The notes under the pieces: model-generated
Told to the model about the DNA's origin: nothing
What the model saw: only the letters and a program-made list of their open reading frames with translations
Database searches by the model: none
In this document: positions 54,283 through 60,171 of the stretch, in pieces
How the letters are laid out: each line of letters begins with the position of its first letter
How positions within the stretch are numbered: the first letter of the stretch is position 1
Position numbers and translations under genes: made by a program
DNA from: an uncultured Flavobacteriaceae bacterium
Lineage (GTDB): Bacteria > Bacteroidota > Bacteroidia > Flavobacteriales > Flavobacteriaceae
DNA length: 60,171 bases
Reading direction: 5' to 3'
Assembly (NCBI GenBank): GCA_938073895.1
Contig: CALJFB010000009.1
Location: 1 to 60,171, forward strand

Positions 54283-55086
54283 ATGAAACACTTATTTTAC
54301 ATCTTATTCCTATTTATAACGTTAAGTTCTTGTAGCGAATACCAAAAAGCGCTTAAATCTGAAGAAATTTCAGACAAATTCTCGGTTGGTGTTAAAATGT
54401 ACGAAGCTGGCAAATACAATAAAGCAAATAGACTTTTTCAACAAATAGTTCCTAACTACAGAGGAAAGCCTCAAGCAGAAAAATTAATGTTTTTGTATGC
54501 CGATACGTTTTATCAAACGGAAGATTTTTATTCTGCAGGTTACCAATATAGCCGTTTTGTTACAGCTTATCCTAAAAGTGAAAAAGTAGAAGAAGCAGCT
54601 TACAAAAGTGCTTTAGCTTATTACAAATTATCGCCAGTTTATTCTAAAAATCAAGAAGAAACTTACGAAGCTTTAGAGAAATTACAATTATTTGCAAATA
54701 TATATCCAGATTCTAAATACTTACCAGAAGTAAATACAATGGTAAAAGAATTAGATTATAAATTAGAGAAAAAAGCTTTTGAAATTGCTAAGCAATATGG
54801 TCGTATTGCGCCAGCAATGGGAACATTTAGTGCGTGTTTAACATCTTGTAATAACTTTTTATCCGAATTTCCAGGATCTACTTTTAAAGAAGAAGTTATG
54901 TATATTAGATATGCAACAGCAAAAGAGTTAGCAGATAAAAGTGTTCCATGGAAAAAAGAAGAACGCACAAAAGAAGCTAAAGAGTTTTTAGATATTTTAA
55001 AGAATACCTTTCCTAATTCACGTTTTTTAGAAGATTCTAATCAAGAAGTTTCAGAAAATAAAGTAGAAGAAGGCGAAACAAAATAA
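54283..55086 (+). CDS. bamD: Outer membrane assembly lipoprotein BamD
   Basis: A 267-residue lipoprotein: MKHLFYILFLFITLSSCSEY with lipobox cysteine 17. Helical TPR-type repeats follow (GVKMYEAGKYNKANRLFQQIV, YAGYQYSRFVTAYPKSEKVEEAAY, and so on), as in BamD/ComL. BamD with BamA assembles outer membrane beta-barrels. Placement ahead of omega and coaBC is usual in flavobacteria. Confidence 0.93.
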   Translation: MKHLFYILFLFITLSSCSEYQKALKSEEISDKFSVGVKMYEAGKYNKANRLFQQIVPNYRGKPQAEKLMFLYADTFYQTEDFYSAGYQYSRFVTAYPKSEKVEEAAYKSALAYYKLSPVYSKNQEETYEALEKLQLFANIYPDSKYLPEVNTMVKELDYKLEKKAFEIAKQYGRIAPAMGTFSACLTSCNNFLSEFPGSTFKEEVMYIRYATAKELADKSVPWKKEERTKEAKEFLDILKNTFPNSRFLEDSNQEVSENKVEEGETK

Positions 55087-55112
55087 TAATTAAGTAGCAA
55101 AAGTATAACACT

Positions 55113-55442
55113 ATGGATTTAAAGAAAATCGACGCACCATTATCAACAATTACTTACGATAGAAACAAAGTAGATGCACCAACACAAAATATCTATGAGG
55201 CTATTTCTGTAATTGCTAAACGTAGTGAGCAAATTAATTCTGAAATTAAAAAAGAATTAATTGAGAAATTAGAAGAGTTTGCTACATATAATGATAGCTT
55301 AGAAGAAGTTTTTGAAAACAAAGAACAAATAGAGGTTTCTAAGTTTTATGAAAAACTACCTAAAGCACACGCATTAGCTGTACAAGAATGGTTAGACAGT
55401 AAAATATACCACAGAAATACTGAAGACAAAACTCAAGACTAA
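55113..55442 (+). CDS. rpoZ: DNA-directed RNA polymerase subunit omega
   Basis: A 109-residue protein of the Bacteroidota RpoZ-like family. NIYEAISVIAKRSEQINSEIKKEL matches the omega helix that wraps the beta' tail (ARxxQxxxx in E. coli). It is 26 bases after bamD and 4 bases before coaBC, the same order as in other members of the family. Confidence 0.85.
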   Translation: MDLKKIDAPLSTITYDRNKVDAPTQNIYEAISVIAKRSEQINSEIKKELIEKLEEFATYNDSLEEVFENKEQIEVSKFYEKLPKAHALAVQEWLDSKIYHRNTEDKTQD

Positions 55443-55446
55443 AACT

Positions 55447-56655
55447 ATGTCTATACTAAGTGGCAAAAATATATTACTTGGCGTTACCGCTGGTATTGCT
55501 GCTTATAAATCGGCATCTTTAGTTAGAGAATTTATAAAAGCAGGCGCATCCGTAAAAGTGGTAATGACGCCTGCTTCTAAAGATTTTGTTACACCTTTAA
55601 CATTATCTACACTATCAAAAAATCCTGTAGAATCTCATTTCTACGAAAAGGATAACGACAACGAACTTTGGAATAATCACGTAGAACTTGGTCTTTGGGC
55701 AGACTATTTTGTAATTGCGCCTGCAACAGCAAATACAATGTCTAAAATGGCTAACGGAACTTGCGATAATTTATTATTAGCAACATATCTTTCTGCCAAA
55801 TGTCCTGTATATGTTGCTCCAGCAATGGATTTAGACATGTACATACACCAAAGTACAGTAAATACATTTGCAAAATTAAAATCTTTTGGGAATATAATTA
55901 TTCCTGCAACATCTGGCGAATTAGCAAGTGGTTTAGTAGGTCAAGGTCGTATGGCAGAACCAAATGAGATTGTTACCTTTATAACATCAGATATTTTAAG
56001 TCAGCTACCTTTAAAAGATAAAAAAGTACTAATTACAGCAGGACCAACTTACGAAGCTTTAGATCCTGTACGTTTTATTGGAAACCATTCTAGCGGTAAA
56101 ATGGGCTTTGAGTTGGCTAAAGCAGCAGCTAATTTAGGTGCTCAAGTTATATTAGTTACTGGACCAACCAATTTATCTCTTACTAATAATCTTATTACAG
56201 TAATTCCTGTTATTAGTGCAGAAGATATGTATGTTGCATGCCACGAGCATTTCAAGTCTATAGATATTGGTATAGCAGCAGCAGCAGTTGCAGATTATAG
56301 ACCAAAAAAAGTAGCCGTTAATAAAATAAAGAAGAAAGAAAGTACGTTAACTTTAGAGTTAGAAAAAACAAAAGATATCTTAGCCTCATTAGGCGCTATT
56401 AAAACGCATCAGTTTTTAGTGGGTTTCGCTTTAGAAACTAATAACGAAATAGAGCATGCAAAATCTAAACTTATACGTAAGAATTTAGATTTAATTGTTT
56501 TAAATTCGTTAAACGACAAAGGCGCAGGTTTTAAAACAGCTACTAATAAGGTAACTTTAATAGACAAGCAGGATTCAATTCAAGAGTTTCCTTTAAAATC
56601 TAAAACCGAAGTTGCTAAAGATATTATTAACGAAATTATAGTTAGATATGCGTAA
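55447..56655 (+). CDS. coaBC: Bifunctional phosphopantothenoylcysteine decarboxylase/synthetase CoaBC
   Basis: A 402-residue two-domain enzyme of coenzyme A synthesis. The CoaC flavoprotein half begins GVTAGIAAYKSASLVREF and has the catalytic histidine H78 in NNHVELG and PATANT (92-97). The CoaB half starts near residue 190 with VLITAGPTYEALDPVRFIGNHSSGKMG and contains KIKKKE near the C-terminal third. It overlaps porD by 8 bases. Confidence 0.96.
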   Translation: MSILSGKNILLGVTAGIAAYKSASLVREFIKAGASVKVVMTPASKDFVTPLTLSTLSKNPVESHFYEKDNDNELWNNHVELGLWADYFVIAPATANTMSKMANGTCDNLLLATYLSAKCPVYVAPAMDLDMYIHQSTVNTFAKLKSFGNIIIPATSGELASGLVGQGRMAEPNEIVTFITSDILSQLPLKDKKVLITAGPTYEALDPVRFIGNHSSGKMGFELAKAAANLGAQVILVTGPTNLSLTNNLITVIPVISAEDMYVACHEHFKSIDIGIAAAAVADYRPKKVAVNKIKKKESTLTLELEKTKDILASLGAIKTHQFLVGFALETNNEIEHAKSKLIRKNLDLIVLNSLNDKGAGFKTATNKVTLIDKQDSIQEFPLKSKTEVAKDIINEIIVRYA

Positions 56656-57538
56656 TTACTTCATTTTAATTCTTTTACTTTTAGTATCTATAACTGGTTT
56701 TTGCCAAGATTTAAATGCTAAAGTAATTGTTAATGCTCAATTAACAGGAGACGAGAATATCCAAGTTTTTAAAACTTTAGAAAAGCAACTAAACGAGTTT
56801 GTAAACAACTCAAATTGGTCTAATAAAGACATAAAACCCCAAGAACGTATTAATTGTAATTTTGTAATAAATATTACAGAATATTCTAACACTTTTTTTA
56901 GCGGAAGCATTCAAGTACAATCTTCAAGACCAATTTTTGGATCTTCGTATACATCTTCTTTGTATAATATGAACGACAAAGATTTTAGTTTCGAATACAC
57001 AGAATTCCAAGTTATGCAATTTACACCAAACCAATACCAAAATAATTTAGTGTCTGTAATGGCATTTCATATATATATGGTTTTAGGTTTAGATGCAGAT
57101 TCTTTTTCTCCAGAAGGCGGAAACGACTATTTTAAACAAGCCCAACAAATAGTTAATTATTCGCAACAAGAAAATTATTCGGGTTGGAAATTATCAGATG
57201 GCTTACAAAGTCGTTTTAAATTAATAGACGATTTATTATCTCCGGTATTTTCAGATTATAGAACTATACTTTATAACTATCATAGGTTAGGATTAGATAT
57301 AATGAATGAAAACATAAAAGAAGGTAAAGCTCAATTAGTAAATGCTTTAACACTATTTAATAACATCGCTAATAAAAGACCAAACGCTTATGTTACACGT
57401 GTGTTTTTTGATACAAAAGCAGACGAAATTGAGCAGGTTTTTTCAAGTGGACCTTCTGTAGATGTCGATAAATTATTGACAGTTTTAAACCGAATAGCGC
57501 CAATGTATTCTGCAAAATGGCGTAACTTACAATTTTAA
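56648..57538 (+). CDS. porD: DUF4835 family protein, T9SS-associated PorD
   Basis: A 296-residue exported protein with signal peptide MRNYFILILLLLVSITGFCQ. The FVNNSNWSNKDIKPQERINCNFVINI and IQVQSSRPIFGSSYTSSLYN segments are hallmarks of DUF4835. The family is annotated as PorD, a type IX secretion system component, from genetics in Porphyromonas. Its location between coaBC and recN is a conserved flavobacterial arrangement. Overlap with coaBC (8 bases) points to shared transcription. The T9SS link connects it to the surface proteins at 1-4.6 kb. Confidence 0.85.
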   Translation: MRNYFILILLLLVSITGFCQDLNAKVIVNAQLTGDENIQVFKTLEKQLNEFVNNSNWSNKDIKPQERINCNFVINITEYSNTFFSGSIQVQSSRPIFGSSYTSSLYNMNDKDFSFEYTEFQVMQFTPNQYQNNLVSVMAFHIYMVLGLDADSFSPEGGNDYFKQAQQIVNYSQQENYSGWKLSDGLQSRFKLIDDLLSPVFSDYRTILYNYHRLGLDIMNENIKEGKAQLVNALTLFNNIANKRPNAYVTRVFFDTKADEIEQVFSSGPSVDVDKLLTVLNRIAPMYSAKWRNLQF

Positions 57539-57558
57539 CTTAATACCTAAGTATTTTA

Positions 57559-59211
57559 ATGCTACAAGCTTTAACAATTAAAAACTATGCTTTAATTGAA
57601 GCGCTTAATGTGGATTTTTCCTCTGGTTTTACAACTATTACTGGTGAAACCGGTGCAGGTAAATCTATTTTATTAGGCGGATTATCTCTTATTTTAGGAA
57701 AAAGAGCCGATTTATCGAGTTTAAGATCTAAAGAAGAGAAATGTATTATTGAAGCCACTTTTAATATTGAAAAATATAAGTTGAAACCTTTTTTTAAAGC
57801 TGAAGACTTAGATTACGAACCTCAAACTATTATTAGAAGAGAAATTTTACCATCTGGTAAAAGTAGAGCCTTTGTTAATGATTCTCCCGTAAATTTATCA
57901 AGCTTACAAGAATTAGGAAAGCATTTAATAGATATTCATTCTCAAAACGAAACACGCCAAGTTATAGACGAAAAGTTTCAGTTTCAAATAATAGATGCTT
58001 TAGCCAAGAATGATAAAATACGAGCAGAATATACATCAGAATTAAAACAATATAAAGTTCTAAAAAAGGAATTAAAAACACTTCAATTAGAGCAAGCTGA
58101 AGCTATAAAAGCTTACGATTATAACTTATTTCTTTTAAATGAACTAAACGATGCTACATTAGAAAAATGCAATATTGAAGACTTAGAAGCAGAATACGAA
58201 ACCTTAAATAATGTTGAAGCTATTCTGGAAAAAGCGCAAGAAGTTGATGCTCTAATTTTAGACGATAATTTAGGAATTCAATCCAACCTAGTGCAATTAA
58301 AAACTATTGTATCTAAATTAAGTGTGTTGTCTCAAAAATACGGACCAATATCGGATCGTGTGGAAAGTATCTTTTTAGAATTTGACGATGTAGTTTCGGA
58401 CTTAGAAACTTTAAAAGATAATTTAGAAGCAAGTCCAGAACGTTTAGAAATTGTAAATAATCAACTAACTGTTTTAAATAATTTGTTTCAAAAACACGTG
58501 GTTAATTCCGTTGAAGAATTAATTGTTCTAAGAGACCAATTAGACCAAAAAGTAATAACTACAGAAGGTTTAGATAGCGCAATTTCAACTTGCGAAGCTA
58601 ATATTAACAAAGCTTCAAAATCTTTAAAAGCAAAAGGTTTAGAGATTAGAACAAGTAGAGAAGTGGCTATTCCTATTTTAACACAAAAATTAGAACGTTT
58701 GTTATCCGATTTAGGAATGCCAAATGCAACGTTTAATATTTCGGTTAAAGAAAGCGAGTCATTTCACCAAAATGGAACAGACTATTTATCTTTTCTATTT
58801 TCAGCTAACAAAGGAATGGATTATAACGAGCTTAAAAAAGCAGCTTCTGGTGGAGAATTAAGTAGAATTATGCTATCTATAAAAGCCATTTTATCTCAGT
58901 ATATTAAATTGCCAACCATTATGTTTGATGAGATTGATACTGGAGTTTCTGGAGAAATTGCTCATAAAATGGGCGATATTATGTCTAAAATGAGCATAAA
59001 TATGCAAGTGTTTAGTATTACGCATTTACCACAAATTGCCTCAAAAGGTGTGCTACATTATAAAGTATATAAAGAAACCGTAAACGATACTACATTAACT
59101 AATTTAGTAGCTTTAAATCCGGAAGAACGTGTTAACGAAATAGCATTAATGCTTGGTGGAACAGAACTACACGATTCTGCAATTGCACACGCAAAGCAGT
59201 TATTACAATAG
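57559..59211 (+). CDS. recN: DNA repair protein RecN
   Basis: A 550-residue SMC-like ATPase. Walker A is GETGAGKS (29-36). A long coiled-coil middle (about 155-370) and a C-terminal half with AASGGELSRIMLSIKAIL (signature) and IMFDEIDTGVSGEIAHKMG (Walker B) follow. It acts in double-strand break repair with RecA. It starts 20 bases after porD. Confidence 0.96.
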   Translation: MLQALTIKNYALIEALNVDFSSGFTTITGETGAGKSILLGGLSLILGKRADLSSLRSKEEKCIIEATFNIEKYKLKPFFKAEDLDYEPQTIIRREILPSGKSRAFVNDSPVNLSSLQELGKHLIDIHSQNETRQVIDEKFQFQIIDALAKNDKIRAEYTSELKQYKVLKKELKTLQLEQAEAIKAYDYNLFLLNELNDATLEKCNIEDLEAEYETLNNVEAILEKAQEVDALILDDNLGIQSNLVQLKTIVSKLSVLSQKYGPISDRVESIFLEFDDVVSDLETLKDNLEASPERLEIVNNQLTVLNNLFQKHVVNSVEELIVLRDQLDQKVITTEGLDSAISTCEANINKASKSLKAKGLEIRTSREVAIPILTQKLERLLSDLGMPNATFNISVKESESFHQNGTDYLSFLFSANKGMDYNELKKAASGGELSRIMLSIKAILSQYIKLPTIMFDEIDTGVSGEIAHKMGDIMSKMSINMQVFSITHLPQIASKGVLHYKVYKETVNDTTLTNLVALNPEERVNEIALMLGGTELHDSAIAHAKQLLQ

Positions 59212-59239
59212 TTTTTCTTTACTATTATCTTTTTAATAC

Positions 59240-59247
59240 TATATTTG
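59240..59247 (+). promoter_or_regulatory. -7 box (TATATTTG) of fabI
   Basis: An exact TAnnTTTG match 42 bases before the ATG at 59290, suggesting fabI has its own promoter rather than depending on recN. Confidence 0.5.
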
Positions 59248-59289
59248 TAATTCAATTAAAAAAAGACCAAACAAACTAAAATATATATT

Positions 59290-60117
59290 ATGTCTTATAA
59301 CTTATTAAAAGGAAAAAAAGGAATTATTTTTGGTGCATTAGACCCAAATTCAATCGCTTGGAAAACTGCAGAACGTGTTCACGAAGAAGGTGGAGAATTT
59401 GTTTTAACAAATGCACCAATTGCAATGAGAATGGGACAAATAGACGAGTTAGCAAAGAAAACTGGATCTCAAATAATTCCAGCTGATGCAACTTCTATTG
59501 AAGATTTAGAAAATTTAGTTACTAAATCTATGGAGATTTTAGGAGGTAAAATTGATTTTGTTTTACATTCTATTGGAATGTCTGTAAACGTAAGAAAAGG
59601 TCGCGCTTACACAGATCAAAATTACGATTGGACTCAAAAAGGAACAGATGTTTCTGCAATGTCTTTTCATAAAGTTATGCAAACGTTATATAAAAACGAT
59701 GCAATGAACGAATGGGGAAGTATTGTAGCATTATCTTATATGGCTGCACAACGTGTTTTTCCAGACTATAACGATATGGCCGACAATAAAGCTTATTTAG
59801 AAAGTATTGCACGTAGTTTTGGTTTCTTTTTTGGAAGAGATAAAAACGTTAGAGTAAATACAATTTCTCAGTCGCCAACACCAACTACTGCAGGTCAAGG
59901 TGTTAAAGGATTTGATGGTTTTATTGCTTATGCAGATAAAATGTCTCCTTTAGGAAACGCTACAGCTTTAGACTGTGCTAACTACACATTAACATTATTT
60001 AGTGATTTAACTAAGCGTGTTACTTTACAAAACCTTTATAACGATGGAGGATTTAGTAATATGGGCGTAAGCGATCAAGTTATGGATGCTTTTGTAGAAT
60101 CTCAAGAAAACAAATAA
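59290..60117 (+). CDS. fabI: Enoyl-[acyl-carrier-protein] reductase FabI
   Basis: A 275-residue NADH-dependent short-chain dehydrogenase-like enzyme completing each round of fatty acid elongation. GKKGIIFGALDPNSIAWKTA is the nucleotide site, ADATSIEDLENLV follows, and the catalytic region SYMAAQRVFPDYNDMADNKAYLE holds the tyrosines and lysine of the FabI type. Length is normal. Confidence 0.96.
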   Translation: MSYNLLKGKKGIIFGALDPNSIAWKTAERVHEEGGEFVLTNAPIAMRMGQIDELAKKTGSQIIPADATSIEDLENLVTKSMEILGGKIDFVLHSIGMSVNVRKGRAYTDQNYDWTQKGTDVSAMSFHKVMQTLYKNDAMNEWGSIVALSYMAAQRVFPDYNDMADNKAYLESIARSFGFFFGRDKNVRVNTISQSPTPTTAGQGVKGFDGFIAYADKMSPLGNATALDCANYTLTLFSDLTKRVTLQNLYNDGGFSNMGVSDQVMDAFVESQENK

Positions 60118-60139
60118 CAATTAGATTGTTTTATATATT

Positions 60140-60171
60140 AAAAAACCGAAGCGAAAGCTTCGGTTTTTTTT
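60140..60171. terminator. Strong intrinsic terminator after fabI
   Basis: An A run, CCGAAGC, GAAA tetraloop, GCTTCGG, and eight T. The GNRA loop and GC-rich stem make it the strongest terminator in the window. Confidence 0.92.

Overview
This is an AT-rich chromosomal segment from a member of the Bacteroidota, almost certainly family Flavobacteriaceae; the genus cannot be fixed from the window. The evidence is: cell-surface proteins of the type IX secretion system (T9SS) class, one with a complete gliding-motility-type C-terminal sorting domain; a PorD/DUF4835 gene; Bacteroidota-style promoters (TAnnTTTG -7 boxes); weak ribosome-binding sites; and flavobacterial gene neighbourhoods such as dapA-bamD-omega-coaBC-porD-recN-fabI, kdsD-tatC-CMD-lptB and rlmD-DUF6452-DUF6048. 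I see no tRNA, rRNA, CRISPR array, prophage or transposase gene. Most of the window is core genome.

Layout. 1-4.6 kb: two large secreted adhesin-like proteins on the minus strand. The first runs off the window edge. The second has a one-base frameshift in an A9 tract inside its signal peptide. 4.7-12 kb: a GNAT acetyltransferase, a TolC/adaptor/RND efflux operon and a DUF2892 membrane protein. 12-15 kb: kdsD, tatC, a carboxymuconolactone decarboxylase-like protein and lptB (LPS assembly and Tat export). 15-22 kb: recQ lacking the usual zinc cysteines, a cyclophilin-FKBP fusion, a ZIP transporter and two methyltransferases. 22.8-27.7 kb: tandem duplicated membrane acyltransferases, DUF6048, DUF6452 and rlmD. 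28-36 kb: rocD with a structured leader, GNAT, TIGR02757, a degenerate GAF sensor kinase, a CPBP protease, a LolD-like ATPase and a DUF5916 protein that is again frameshifted in a 9-base homopolymer at its signal peptide. 36-46 kb: msrA, a CDP-alcohol phosphotransferase, the dnaA operon, a thioesterase, YigZ, EamA and HAD proteins, ribD and LEA14. 46-60 kb: prmC, LOG, ligA, a 5'-nucleotidase split into two genes, and the dapA-to-fabI block ending in a strong terminator.

Links between genes. PorD (57 kb) serves the T9SS that would export the proteins encoded at 1-4.6 kb. TatC (13 kb) could export the twin-arginine metallophosphatase (51 kb). KdsD and LptB act at two ends of the LPS pathway. 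The most unusual observations are the paired signal-peptide homopolymer frameshifts, a structured intergenic element present at least twice (8.2 and 21.6 kb) upstream of unrelated genes, a perfect operator-like palindrome ahead of the efflux operon, a doubly degenerate histidine kinase, and a terminator-like hairpin between divergent genes that follows no gene. I did not identify a clear new multi-gene system.
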